In this document: positions 9,023-19,920 of the stretch, one piece after another | Layout: each line of letters starts with the position of its first letter | Numbering within the stretch: position 1 is the stretch's first letter | Assembly (NCBI GenBank): GCA_037126765.1 | Contig: JBBCBC010000016.1 | Coordinates: forward strand, 18,915,778-18,979,777 | Direction of reading: 5' to 3' | DNA length: 64,000 bases | Source: Stenogyne calaminthoides | Lineage: Eukaryota; Streptophyta; Magnoliopsida; Lamiales; Lamiaceae | Translations under genes and position numbers: made by a program | The notes under the pieces: model-generated | What the model was told of the DNA's origin: nothing | Seen by the model: only the letters and a program-made list of their open reading frames with translations | The model's database searches: none

Positions 9023-10921
9023 AGGCTCCTTGATTAATTGCATGATTTTGAATAAATTAAATTAAAAGAAAGTTTTTTTTTTAATATTGCTTGGGGCACG
9101 GTTGGACTTATTTGACCGCACCCCATTTGTTTTATGTAATAAATCTTCTTGAAAGACTCCCCAAATTAAGACTTTTCGTCACTTGCATTTATCGCCCATT
9201 CGACTCTTAGCGCGATCTGGCCTTAGGTGTCGCTTCGAGCCGATCTTTGGCAAGAGGCCTCGCGCGATCTTGTATGGAGGCTTCGCCCATGGTCTCGATT
9301 TAAATCCGCGAGCCTCGTGCCTCGTGTTTCCATCATCGTTCCTTTGCTTTCTGCCTCCGTCGTCGTCTCTTTTCTCGGTGGCGCTCCTCTTGATTCGGAT
9401 CGAGGCGCGCCACGGAAATGAATAAATTAGTGGCGACACGCCCATGATTCAATGTGTTCTTGCTTTGGGCATTTTTGGTTTAGAACTAATTTTTCAATTT
9501 GGGGCTTTTTTTATTTCTGCGCGTAACTCATCGTGCTTTCGGCGTCGAGTCACCGCATGCGCTTAATGGCGATGGTGACTTCGCGTCGAGCCTTGGTTTT
9601 CGTTTTAGCGATGTTTCAACCTCTCGCTTGTTTACGGTTCTCCGATGGGATTTTGGTTATTTCCAATTCCTCTGGTTTTTCGATCAAACTCTATGTGTCG
9701 ATTCGGGTTCTCGATGAATTGCTTGTTTCGTTCAATTTCGTTCACTTGGGTTCGATTTCGATTGTTGCAGTTGGACAAATTTGATGAATTGATTAGATTT
9801 ATTCTGAAATTGTTACTGATTCGGGTTGGTGTTTGGAAACGGTTGTCCCAAAATATGGATTGGATGCTGTTGAATTTTCGGCGGTGATAGCGGAGGGCTA
9901 TTCTACAAAATTAATTTTGGAATAGGCCTCTAGTGCAATTTTGAAAATTGCATCTGAGCCCCTAACAACAAAACAATTAAAAATATGACTTTAAAAATTA
10001 ATTTGATTAATTTTTAATAAAATTGAAAGTTGGACTTTTAATAATGATTAATTGGATTAATTATTAATTTTTAATAATTTTAAAATCGATTTCTGAATTG
10101 GATTTTTAAATTTGTTTTTAAGAGAAATTATTAAATCCCACTTGTTTAACCTGTTTATTATTTAATAATTCGTTAACGCTTTTACGTCCGTACTATAACT
10201 GTTTGGGTAGGTGGCACCCAATATTTGTCGGACCGTATTAATTGTTTGGGTAGACGACACCCATATATGTGTTAGTCCGTATAATGTCATGTTTGGGTAG
10301 GCGGCGCCCAATAGATGCTCAAGTGTGATATAGATTAACATGTTTGGATCTCGATTAAACAATTAATACCCCGACTTTAAAATGTTCCTCGCCAAAATAT
10401 GGTTTTTCATTAAACTAAAACGATGTCTTCCATCGAAATTAAAAGTAAATCGGAAATTTCTTTCCAATGGGTATTTAAGACCAAAGTCTTTTGCTCGGAT
10501 CTACATTCAACGGGACTTTTATAGGGACACGTAGTGTCGCCGCTTGATGGTTGTAAACCAACTTAACTTTGTTTGACCAGCAAAAGCAGGGAAACGAAAG
10601 TTAAGAGACATCCGATTGAACTAGGTTCAATCAACTAGGAATTGCAGTTCTGCAACTGATTTGGAGACCTACCAGTTCTGCTATTATGGTATTCAGCCAA
10701 AGATGGGATTATGATAGTAGGAATGTGGATCCTAGTCCATTATGATTTATATTGGATATAAATTCGTATTCTTCCGATGAGGTCGTTGAATATGTGAAAA
10801 TAATGGAGACTAAATAAACTTAAAAGGCCACGCTTATTTTGATTGCTGGATATTGATCATAGGAGTTATGTGTTTAATTCCCATTTTATTTTATTTCCTC
10901 TAGGATTGTTGAAATGAAAAC
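9023..10921 (+). other. Long untranslated leader of Copia-1
   Basis: Between PBS and gag there are 1.9 kb with no copia protein. Overlapping frames on both strands at 9180-9445 and 9499-9890 are in a CG-richer block (9180-9430) and show no family signature. The block 10201-10352 holds four repeat units described separately. Such a leader may carry packaging or translational signals. Confidence 0.6.
10201..10352 (+). repeat. Tandem hairpin repeats in the Copia-1 leader
   Basis: Copies start at 10201, 10243 and 10291 with GTTTGGGTAG, and a partial fourth (GTTTGGATC) starts at 10341, giving spacings of 42, 48 and 50 bp. In the first three, TTGGGT pairs with ACCCAA, CACCCA or GCCCAA across a 7-nt loop (AGGTGGC, AGACGAC, AGGCGGC), so each could fold as a short RNA hairpin. 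The stems are kept while the loops and spacers vary. Confidence 0.65.
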
Positions 10922-11790
10922 TTATCATTGAGAAGCATTTTGGAAACGAACAAATTGGCTGGGCCAAACTTTCTCGACTGGCACCGAAACGTTCGTTTGG
11001 TGCTCAGGCAAGAAAGATTGAGTACGTGTTGCACACTCCAATCCCTGCTACCCCGGAGGCTGGTACTGAAGAAGGCGAGGCGTTTGACGCCGAAGCTCAG
11101 AAGAAGTATCAAGATGATGCTTCTCAGGCTCAGTGTGTTATGCTCCTCGGGATGACTCCCGAGTTGCAAAGGCAGCATGAGAGGATGCTTCCCTTCGAGA
11201 TGATCAAGCATCTGAAGGATCTCTTTGATTCTGTATCTCGTTCCGAGATTTATGAAGTGATGAGAGATCTGTTTAGATGCCGGATGTCTGAAGGAGGGAA
11301 GGTTTCTCCTCATATATTGAAGATGATTGGGCTAATCGAGAACTTGGTCGCTTGGGCATTGAGCTTAACACCAATGTTGCTGTTTATGCCATTCTTCAAT
11401 CGCTTCCCGATTCATATTCAAGTTTCGTGGTTAACTTTAATATGAATAAGACGAAATTGACTATGCCCGAGCTGCATAACATGCTAAAGACTTTTGAGTG
11501 TTCCACTGCTAAGGAAAAGCCCGTGCTCAAGGTGAGTGCTCCTATATCTTCTGCTCCGAAAGGAAAGAAGAAGCGAAGGGGCAAGGCAAAGAAAGGCTCC
11601 AAGCCAAACTTCCTCAAGCCCAAAGGTGAAATTCAAAAGAAGGAGAGGGTGGAAAAGGATGTATGCCTCCACTGCAAGCAGAAGAGTAATTGGAAGAAGG
11701 ACTGTAAGGTTTTAGTAGCTGAAAAGAAGACACAGGGTGCCTCAGCCACTGGAACAGGTATGTTTGTTATTGAGATAAACATGTCCACAA
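10922..11790 (+). pseudogene. Copia-1 gag (broken)
   Basis: Capsid/nucleocapsid polyprotein of a copia element. The N-terminus (LAGPNFLDWHRNVRLVLRQE, about 10950-11010) is the usual copia gag opening. It shifts frame near 11015 and again near 11345. The middle part contains EIYEVMRDLFRCRMSEGGKV, and the C-terminal part is lysine-rich. The zinc knuckle at about 11665-11706 reads CLHCKQKSNWKKDC, with Asn where the CCHC His should be. No ATG is in frame at the homologous start: the site reads ATTGAG, possibly a one-base insertion in ATGAG. It cannot make a working capsid as it stands. Copia-2 has the matching gag at 38340-37745. Confidence 0.85.
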
Positions 11791-12032
11791 ATGATACTAA
11801 CTGCTGGGTATTGGATACCGGTTGTGGCTCACACATTTGTACTAATATGCATGGTCTCAAGCATAACTGGGCAGTTAGGCCGGGTGAAGTCGCCCTACAC
11901 GTTGGGAATTGAGCAAGAGTTGCTGCTGAACGTATTGACGTTTATGTTTTAGATTTACCCTCTGGTTTTAGACTTGAACTGAATAATTGTTATTTTGTTC
12001 CCTCTATTACTCGCAACATTATTTCTATTCCC
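11791..12032 (+). pseudogene. Copia-1 protease (interrupted)
   Basis: Aspartic protease domain that follows gag in the same frame. The active site is VLDTGCGSHIC (about 11810-11840), with the catalytic D-T-G intact. A stop at 11910-11912 cuts the frame just after a conserved GN; the downstream sequence (YVLDLPSGFRLELNN) continues the domain in the same frame. A single G-to-T change in a glycine codon (GGA to TGA) would explain the stop. Its role would be to cut the Gag-Pol polyprotein. Confidence 0.8.
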
Positions 12033-13130
12033 ATGTTAGACATTGAAGGGTTTTCCTTCCATTTTGCAAATAATAATTGTTATTTTTCGCTTAATGTTGA
12101 TATGTATGGGAATGCTCCTTTATCGAATGGTTTATACTTGTTGCATTGTGGACATAATATTCTTAATATACAAAACAAACGACTCAAACTTAGTAATCAT
12201 AAAAACCCAACTTACTTGTGGCGTTGTAGACTTGGTCATGCAAATGAGAATATGATTGCAAGGTTAAGAAAGTTAGACTACTTAACCCCATTCAACTTTG
12301 AGTCTTATGGTAATTACGAATCCTGTCTCAAGGGCAAGATGACCAATAAACCCTTTTCTGGGAAAGGAGTTCGTGCCAAAGAAGTTCTAGAGTTGATCCA
12401 CAGTGATGTCTGTGGACCATTGCCCACTCTAGCTAGGGGTCAGTTAAGATACTTCATCACTTTTATTGATGATTTTTCAAGATACGAGTATGTGTATCTT
12501 ATGAGGCACAAATCTGAATCTTTTGAGAAATTCAAAGAGTTTAAGGCCTCAAATGAATGGCGTGTCTGAAAGGAGAAACCGAACCCTGTTAGACATGGTG
12601 AGGTCCACGATGAGCTTTTCCTCTCTTCCGACATTCTTATGGGGATACGCGTTACAAACCTCAATCTACATTCTGAATAGGATTCCATTCAAATCAGTTG
12701 AGCATACACCATTTGAATTGTGGTGTGGCAAGAAGCCAACTTTTTCGCATATCAAAACATGGGGTTGCCCCGTGATTGTGAAAAAGATGCTCACCGATAA
12801 GCTGGAATCTAAAGGTGAAAAGAGTTATTTTGTGGGATATCCTAAGGAAACTAAAGGATATTATTTCTATCTACCGGAGAAACAGTCAATTATTGTTTCT
12901 AGGCAGGCCAGGTTCCTCGAAGAAGACTACGTCTTCAAGGAACAAGGCCGTAAGATGATAGAACTTGAAGAAATTCAAGAACCACAAATTAACAAAGAGA
13001 CTGATATCTTGTCAAAGCAACATGACCAAGAATCAGTGGGAGCATTCAGTAGCTCGCATGGTGGAAGTTTATCACATAGTGATCCTCTTTCAGCCAGTGG
13101 GAGTGTGATTGGAGTTGCAATTCCTGAGCA
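12033..13130 (+). pseudogene. Copia-1 integrase (internal deletion)
   Basis: Integrase domain. The pre-integrase zinc region is around 12215-12330 (LWRCRLGHANENM ... CLKGK), followed by the core start (ELIHSDVCGPLPTLARG, about 12390-12440) and the FIDDFSRYEYVYLM block. At about 12545 the reading jumps directly to NGVSERRNRT in another frame. Compared with Copia-2 (36840-36975), about 135 bp are missing. The missing part includes the second catalytic aspartate (the RSDRGGEY block), so this integrase is inactive. The C-terminal part continues to LWCGKKPTFSHIKTWGCP and a variable linker. Confidence 0.85.
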
Positions 13131-13358
13131 ACGAACTCCAAGTAGGCTGAATGAGAATAACATTTTCAAACTCCCGCTCAAGAGGCATCCGGAAGTGCTC
13201 AAGGAGCGTCCGGAAGCATCAATCTTGAGGCCTTCCCGGTCAACGATGAAATCGCTGTACAACAAAATTTTCATGATTAGAATGTGTAGCCTGAACAACC
13301 ACAACTCCGTAAGTCTACTAGAGTTCGTAATCCGATCACCAGATATTATGGTTTCCTC

Positions 13359-14150
13359 GTGGAGGAACAAGATGACGTGGAGATCACGGATAAGGACGAA
13401 CCTAAAACTTATATTGAGGCAACATTGGATGTTGACTCAAAGAAGTGGCATGAAGCCATGAAATCCGAGATGGACTCGATGTACATCAATCAAGTTTGGG
13501 ACTTGGTTGAATTGCCAAAAGGGGTCAAACCCATAGGTTGCAAGTGGGTCTACAAGCGTAAGACCGATTCAAATGGCAAGGTACAAACCTACAAGGCTAG
13601 GTTGGTGGCGAAAGGTTACAGTCAACGAAGGCATTGACTATGACGAGACTTTCTCACCAGTTGCAAAGATCAAGTCCATTCGAATTTTACTTGCGGTAGC
13701 AGCACACCTCGATTACGAGATTTGACAGATGGATGTCAAAACAACTTTCCTCAATGGAAACATTGATAAGGAAGTGTTCATGACTCAACCGGAAGGTTTT
13801 ATCTCAAAGCCAAAATCTAACCTTGTGTGCAAGCTCAAACAATCCATCTATGGATTGAAGCAAGCTTCTAGGAGTTGGAATATCCGATTTGATGAGGCTG
13901 TCAAATCATTTGACTTCATCAGAAACTCGGAAGATCCGTGCGTCTATCGGAAGTGCCATGGGAAGAATATTATCTTCATAGTTGTGTATGTTGATGACAT
14001 ACTGATTATGGGGAACAATATCCCTCTCATGCAGTCCGTGAAAGAATGGTTGTCAAAGACCTTCATGATGAAGGATCTTGGTGAAGCCTGCTACATCTTA
14101 GGGATCAAGATCCATAGGGATAGATCCAAGAGGATGTTGGGGCTATCATA
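13359..14150 (+). pseudogene. Copia-1 reverse transcriptase (broken)
   Basis: Copia reverse transcriptase. The start shows KWHEAMKSEMDSM and the WVYKRKTDSNGKV block (about 13440-13580), then a one-base frameshift near 13625 before GIDYDETFSPVAK. A stop at about 13723 sits between the EI and QMDVK residues of the invariant block. Catalytic YVDD is intact at 13987-13998 (VVYVDDILIMG). A further stop lies at 14149-14151, before the RNase H connection. Three separate lesions mean no functional enzyme, although the catalytic centre itself is kept. Confidence 0.88.
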
Positions 14151-14151
14151 G

Positions 14152-14621
14152 TCCACCTACGTAGATAAGGTGTTGAAGCGATTTGCGATGGAGAACTCTA
14201 AGAAAGGTTCTCTACCTGCATGTCATGGGATAAAACTGTCTAAGAAGGATTGTCCTTCCACAGACAATAATATCAAGCACATGAAGGACATACCATATGC
14301 GTCAACAATTGGGTCCATCATGTACGCCATGACCTGCACTATGCCAGATGTGGCCTTCGCTGTCAGCATCACTGTTAGATACCAACATAATCCGGGTGAA
14401 CCTCATTGGATTGCTATCAAGAATATTCTTAAGTACCTCAGACGTACAAAAGAATACTTCTTAGTCTCTGAGACGATCGGAGCTAGTAGCTCTTTGGTGG
14501 ACCTGAAGTTTCAATCTAACTGTGATGATTACAAATCTCAGTCAGGCTATGTGTTTACTCTCAATGGTGGGGCGGTTAGTTGGAATAGTTCCAAGCAAGA
14601 GACTACTGCGGACTCAACAAA
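14152..14621 (+). pseudogene. Copia-1 RNase H (3' truncated)
   Basis: Connection and RNase H part of copia pol: ASTIGSIMYAMTCTMPDVAF (about 14300-14360), HWIAIKNILKYLRRTK, then CDDYKSQSGYVF and VSWNSSKQETTADST. In the family the next residues are TEAEYIA; here the sequence changes at about 14619-14622 to gypsy gag. The last acidic residues of RNase H and the 3' end of the element are therefore missing. Confidence 0.85.
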
Positions 14622-15165
14622 TGTCGACCGACTCATCCTAGATGGAGAACCGTTGGAAAATGTTGAACATTGTGATGACGAGACGGATAGGGCGTACCTA
14701 GAAAGAGTCAACCGACTCATCCTAGATGGAGAACCGGTGGGCGATGAGGCTAGGCTTTTGGGCACAATCTCCGGATTGAAAAAGGGAACCAAGCTCTGGT
14801 GAAACATGAATGCCAACTACCCGGTGACCTACGCCGAGTTCAGACCCGTGCCAGCGACATCATCAACACCATTGAACTCCTCGCGGCTAGGATGGGGGAA
14901 GGAAAGAAGTCGACACCCCCAAAGGGGGGTAAGAAGCCAGGACAATACAAGACCCCGACAATTTCAAGCCTTTAGACGATCCAGTGGCGGTCAAACTGGT
15001 AGATGCCTTCGGAGTATCCCCCGGATACATCTTCACACAGATCAAAGACAAACGATTACTGGGGGAGCCCCGGCCCATAAAGAAGAGTGATGGCAGGCAA
15101 AGCGCCGAAGTATTGTCGTTACCATGAGATGGTCGGCCATAATACCAGCGACTGTCGCGACCTCC
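14622..15165 (+). pseudogene. Gypsy-A gag, C-terminal part
   Basis: Remaining gag after truncation. It shows a block RLILDGEP at 14626-14650 and again at 14710-14734 (84 bp apart, 29-bp near-identical). A stop follows at about 14801 before the NANYPVTYAEF continuation. The zinc-knuckle-like motif CRYHEMVGHNTSDC lies at about 15114-15155, matching CHFHEQVGHYTSEC in Gypsy-B. This C-x2-H-x6-H-x4-C spacing is usual in Tat gag proteins. The N-terminal capsid part is absent. Confidence 0.75.
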
Positions 15166-15953
15166 TTAAGCAACTCTGGAAGCTCTACGAAGATGGGATG
15201 CTACACGAGCACGTGAAGCGGCCGCAACACAAAGATAATCACAACCGCGACAACATACCACCTCAGCAAAACGAGATCGCGCAAAAGCAGGGAGAGCAGA
15301 AAAGGTCGACGGACACCCCCATGCCCGAAAATTGCGACGAGAGGGTAATCCACACATTGTCCCCGCTAGGGGCAGTAGGCAGCCTTTCCGCATCCACTTC
15401 ACTATCAAAGAGACGACAAAAGGCCGAGCTGAGAGAGATGGCCAACGCAGTACAACTATGTCTGCCGATAAATACCACCGCTATGGTGAGCAACCGGATC
15501 CAATTCGGCGAACAAGACAAGGCTGGTATTGTATACCCAAACGCCGACACACTGGTCATCTCGGCAAAAATCATGGGGGTGACCGTCAAACGACTGCTGG
15601 TCGACAGCGGGGCTTTCTGCAACATTCTGTTAAAGAAAACTTTCGACGAACTTGGCGACTATCACAGTTACCTCAAACTAAGCGAGCACCTGGTAAGAGG
15701 CTTTGGCAACGCCACCGTAAAGCCCCATGGAATCATCCGCCTGGAGGTAGAACTTGTCTCCACCATAGATAGGGCCATTAGGGCCACAAAATTGTGTGAA
15801 TTCCTTGTAATCGACCTACCGTCGACCTTTAATGGTTTCCTCGGCAGACCGTTTGAGCATGAATTCGAGGCTACGTCCTCCACCTACTATTTCTGTGTAA
15901 AATTCCCCCACTTGGATGGGGTGGGTCGGCACCGATTAAGGCGATCGACTTGA
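15166..15953 (+). pseudogene. Gypsy-A protease region
   Basis: Frame continuous with the zinc knuckle from 15087. The aspartic protease motif LLVDSGAFCNILLKK is at about 15595-15640 with D-S-G intact. The block NGFLGRPFEHEFEA follows at about 15832-15872 and is matched residue for residue in Gypsy-B. The frame stops at 15951-15953. A stretch of about 140 bp then leads to reverse transcriptase, whose N-terminus is in a different frame. It would process the Gag-Pol precursor. Confidence 0.82.
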
Positions 15954-16094
15954 TCTGAGGATGTTCAATTTATATTCGATCTCATTTCTATTATAGCATG
16001 CAAAAAGACATAATCTATCAAAGTAGCCAAATGGAAATCGACCGTAACAAACAAATAATCGAGGACTTCGAACCAAGGCTCGGACCCGAGCCAC

Positions 16095-17010
16095 ATGACT
16101 TCCTTATCCAAGGAACAATCGATTTCGGCGAGAGGGGACCAACATCGAGCGTCACCAGACGAAGAGCTCAAGAAGGTCAAAGTAGACCCAACCCGACAGG
16201 ACCTGGAAGTCATAATCGACTCAAAAATCTCGATACAACTAAGAGAACAATTGGTCGACTTCCTCAAGAGAAACTTAGACGTGTTCGCCTGGTCCCACAA
16301 GGACATGGTTGCCTGCCATGGACTCCAAATCGACCCCGACAAGAAACCAGTCGCGCAAAAAAGGAGGAAATTCGGGCCAGAAAAATATGCGGCATTAGCT
16401 GAGGAATTAAAGAAACTTCTCGACAACGATCTAATCATGCAAGCCGACCAACCCCAGTGGGTCTCCAACGCCGTCCTGGTCAAGAAGGCCAACGGAACAT
16501 GGAGACTATGCATCAACTTCACCGATCTAAACGAAGCATGTCCGAAAGATTTTTTTCCCATGCCTCATATCGACCATCTGATCGACAGCACAGCCGGACA
16601 TGAGGTAATGTCCTTCATGGACGCCTTCGCGGGCTACCATCAAATATCATGCACGAAGACGACCAACAACATACCTCTTTCCTCACTTTGAAAGAACATG
16701 TCTTCTTTGAAAAGGATGCCATTTGGCCTCAAAAACGCTCTTGGGGCCCCGCGTGCAAATGATTGGTAAACTAAATGTTCGCAGAAGAGATCGGGAAATC
16801 CATGGAAGTATACGTGGATGACATAGTCGTTAAAAGCCTAAAAAAGGAAGATCATCTCGCAGACCTCGCCCGAGCATTCGACATCCTGAGAAGGTTCAAC
16901 ATGAAGCTCAACCCGAAGAAATGCAACTTTGGCGTGGAGTCGGGAAAGTTCCTTGGCCACTTAGTCAGCAAGCAGGGAATAGAGGCCAATCCAACGAAAA
17001 TCAGGGCAAT
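16095..17010 (+). pseudogene. Gypsy-A reverse transcriptase (frameshifted)
   Basis: Gypsy reverse transcriptase. First frame 16095-16691: DVFAWSHKDM, KRRKFGPEKY, WVSNAVLVKKANGTWRLC, the FTDLNEACPKD block and MSFMDAFAGYHQI. A frameshift near 16670-16690 disturbs the MPFGLKNA region, and the frame resumes at 16775. Catalytic YVDD is intact at 16811-16822 (EVYVDDIVVKS), followed by HLADLARAFDILRRFNMKLN and CNFGVESGKFLGHLVS. This is the best preserved of the three gypsy copies but is not open from end to end. Confidence 0.88.
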
Positions 17011-18090
17011 CTTAGAAATGGGCAGCCCACGGAACCCAAAGGAGGTCCAGAAGCTCGCAGGAAGTCTAGCCGCCCTCAGCAGATTCATATTAAAAAGGGC
17101 AAAAAAGGATTTCCAGTGGACAGAAGAGGCCCAGACGGCTTTGGATGGAATCAAGGAATACCTCGCCAACCCGAGACGGCCTTGAGTTCAGTCCTAGTGC
17201 GAGCTGAAGGGCAAGATTACCTACCGGTCTACTATGTGAGCCAAGTTCTCAACGAGGCAGAACGAAGGTACCCCCCCCTCGAGAAGCTCGCCTACGCGCT
17301 CGTGATGAGCGTAAGGAAACTGCGTCCATATTTCTTCGACCACCAGGTAGAAGTACTAACCTCATTACCCCTAAGAACGCTTTTTTGCATCGCCCAAACA
17401 AAATTTGGTCTTTGCATGAAATAAACAATCGAAATCGGTCGATTTCGATTGTCACATCGCCCCCCAGGACAGCCATCAAGGCCCAGGCCCTAGCCGATTT
17501 CATGGTAGAACTCACTTACCCGACGACCACATGAGAAACACCGGCAGGCCCCCCATGGGAGCTCTACGTAGATGGATCCGCTACTCAAACCCAAGCTGGA
17601 GCGGGTATAATCTTAATCAGCCCGGATGGACATTCCTTCCAGACTGCCATCGCGTCGACTTTTCGTGCCACCAAGAACGGTTAGTATCATCGGCCCTAAT
17701 CGGAGGGCTTGAGATGGCAATGGCCGTGGGAGTGAAGAGACTAAAAATACACACCGACTCGCAACTGGTCGCATGTTAGGTGTCAGGGGAGTATGAGGCC
17801 CGATGCGACCGTATGACCGCATACCAAGAGGTCGTCCGATCCCTACTCGAGAAATTCGACCAAGTCTATGTAGAATTGATACCCAGAAATGCAAACTCCC
17901 AAGCAGATGCTCTGGCTAGGCTGGCAACATCAGAAGGGCCGACGAATATGAAAGACGTCACCATCACGAAGCTAACCCTCCCATCCACCACACACGCCTT
18001 GGTCGCCCTCACTGACCCAATGGATGTCGACCACGAGGACTGGAGGACGCCAATAGTCGAATATCTAAGAAAGGGACACCTACCTAACAG
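17011..18090 (+). pseudogene. Gypsy-A RNase H and second RNase H-like domain
   Basis: After the connection (VQKLAGSLAALSRFI, about 17045-17090) a deletion joins KEYLANP to ETALSSVLVRAEGQ. The conventional RNase H region follows (YYVSQVLNEAERRYPPLEKL and PYFFDHQVEVLT). A second RNase H-like domain starts near 17551 (WELYVDGSA) and continues with KRLKIHTDSQLVAC (about 17737-17776). There a stop replaces a glutamine codon, then VSGEYEARCDRM and NSQADALARLA. Two RNase H modules in series are known from Tat elements. Confidence 0.78.
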
Positions 18091-19263
18091 CAGAGTCAGT
18101 ACCCGACAATTGCAAATGAGAGTGGCAAGGTATGTAATGATCGACGACAACTTATATAAGCGAAGTTTCTGCCTCCCGCTACTCAGGTGTGTGATGAGGG
18201 CCGAGGGGCAAACCATCCTGAGGGAAATCCACGAGGGGATCTGCGGAAACCATACGGAAGGCCAGTCCCTGGCCCACAAGACCGTACGACAAGGATACTT
18301 CTGGCTAACATTAAAAAGGGACGCCCTCGAATACGCAATAACATGCCACCGATGTCAAATATTCGCGCCCTCAATCAAGATATCCCCGGAAGAGTTAACC
18401 AGCATTCTGAGCCCATGGCCTTTCGCGAAGTGGGGAATCGACATCATCGGGCCCTTACCCACCGCTCCGGGTACCGTACGATTCGCCCTCGTGGCAGTCG
18501 ACTACTTCACAAAATGGGCAGAGGCAGAAGCTCTCGCAACTATCGACCAGAACAACGTGATAAAATTCATAAGGAGAAACATCATTTGCCGCTTCGGTCT
18601 CCCGCAAGCAATCGTGACCGACAACGGAAGGCAATTTGATGGCCTCAAAGTCGACGATTTCTTCAAAAAGTGGAGGATAACAAAGCTCTTATCCACCCCC
18701 TTCCACCCGCAGTCCAACGGGAAAGTTGAGACAATCAACAAAATTATCAAGCACACGCTAAAAGCACGACTGGAGGGGGGAAAGGCAGGTGGGCAAGCGA
18801 ATTGCCCGAGGTGTTATGGTCATATAGAACAACCTGCAGGACCTCCACGGGGGAAACACCCTACTCCCTCGCTTTCAGGACAGAGGCAGTGATCCCAACA
18901 GAAGTCACCGTACCCAGCCACCGGACAAGCAACGGAGCATCAAGCGGAAATGACATGGCAATGACAACAAGTTTGGATCTACTGGAAGAAAAAAGGTTGG
19001 AAGCCAACCTAAAGAACGCTGGATACAAATGGCAGGTAGAAAAATATTACAACTCAAAGGTCAGGCTCCGACAATTCAAGAAAGGCGACCTTGTCCTAAA
19101 AAAGGTACTCGGGGTACCCAAGGGAGTATTCGGCCCAACTTGGGAAGGCCCGTTCAGAATATCCAAATGCCTGGCAAACGGGGCATACAAGATCGAAGAC
19201 TCGGACGGCACCCCAGCACAATATCCTTGGAACGCGGCCCACCTGAAGAAATACTACCAGTAG
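18091..19263 (+). pseudogene. Gypsy-A integrase (one frameshift)
   Basis: Integrase with the HHCC zinc region at about 18225-18360 (HEGICGNHTEG ... CHRCQIF). The catalytic core has D in WGIDIIGPLPTAP (about 18432), D in AIVTDNGRQFDG (about 18612) and E in NGKVETINKI (about 18718-18745), so the DDE triad is intact. A frameshift near 18790 moves the rest to another frame (LWSYRTTCRTSTGETPYSL). It ends YPWNAAHLKKYYQ with a stop at 19261-19263. Gypsy-B ends in the same way at 43411, which confirms the terminus. Confidence 0.88.
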
Positions 19264-19920
19264 GGAACATATGCTAGCAGGATACTTTAATCTATCTGTC
19301 ATTACGTTGTAATGACTTACCATCTCAACGAAAAATAATTTATGAGAATTTACATTTTTGAAACGATTTGTACGCTTTAGAATAAGTCGATTAAAGATAA
19401 TCCTATTAACGATCCGGACGACCAAGATTGAGTCGAAAGGAAGGTCACCGGACGCGTAAAACGACTACCTGCGACTTGAAGCACAAACTCGGAACTCACG
19501 TCGACAAGGTCGTCGCCACATTGGCCAACCCGCCAAGTCCGACAACCGTTTTGAAGACAACACCATAACACGGCTAAGCCAAAGTTTAGATACTTCGCAT
19601 AAGATAAGACGACCAAAACATAGTCTAACACGTCGCACCATATTCAAGCAGTGATTAAGACATAGGCAAGACCCATAGTCGCCGGTGTATGTCCGAGTTT
19701 GCGCGATCAACCATTCATAAGCAAAAAAAAAAGGACCTAATACACAACGAAAGACATGAAAAAGTAAACATTTCATTCATCAAAGGCACGAAGTCCAAGT
19801 ACAAAGAAAAAGGGGCCCGCAAGCCACCTACAAGTTCTCACCCCAAAGGGCATCGCAAAAATATAAAAAGAAAATAAAAACTAAAAAAGAAGGATCCACC
19901 AACAACCCATATAAACAGAG
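19264..19920. other. Spacer between convergent pol and antisense aORF
   Basis: About 660 bp with no protein signature. The pol stop (19263) and the antisense aORF stop (about 19924) face each other across it. The equivalent spacer in Gypsy-B is 42983-43410 (about 430 bp). Polyadenylation signals for both strands would be expected here, but I could not place them with confidence. Confidence 0.5.

Larger units (their letters stand above)
7462..14621 (+). mobile_element. Copia-1: truncated Ty1/copia retrotransposon (Angela/Tork-like)
   Basis: Order: 5' LTR (7462-9007), PBS, 1.9-kb leader, gag, protease, integrase, reverse transcriptase, partial RNase H. The copia order (integrase before reverse transcriptase) and the YVDDILIMG-type motif place it in Ty1/copia. 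The long LTR suggests an Angela/Tork-like lineage, which is tentative. The RNase H frame stops being copia at about 14621, where Gypsy-A gag sequence begins; the rest of RNase H, the PPT and the 3' LTR are gone. Several frameshifts, stops and an integrase deletion make it defective. Its sister copy is Copia-2 (30872-38340, opposite strand). Confidence 0.9.

Noticed and set aside
9179..9890. Overlapping open frames on both strands in the Copia-1 leader
   Set aside because: No family signature, overlapping on both strands within a CG-richer block of an untranslated leader; most likely composition effects.
14547..14816. Minus-strand 89-codon frame across the copia/gypsy junction
   Set aside because: Shadow of the plus-strand RNase H and gag frames; both parents are coded on the plus strand.
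18187..18639. 150-codon plus-strand frame rich in Arg and Pro
   Set aside because: It is an out-of-frame shadow of the Gypsy-A integrase, which carries the zinc region and catalytic residues in another frame.
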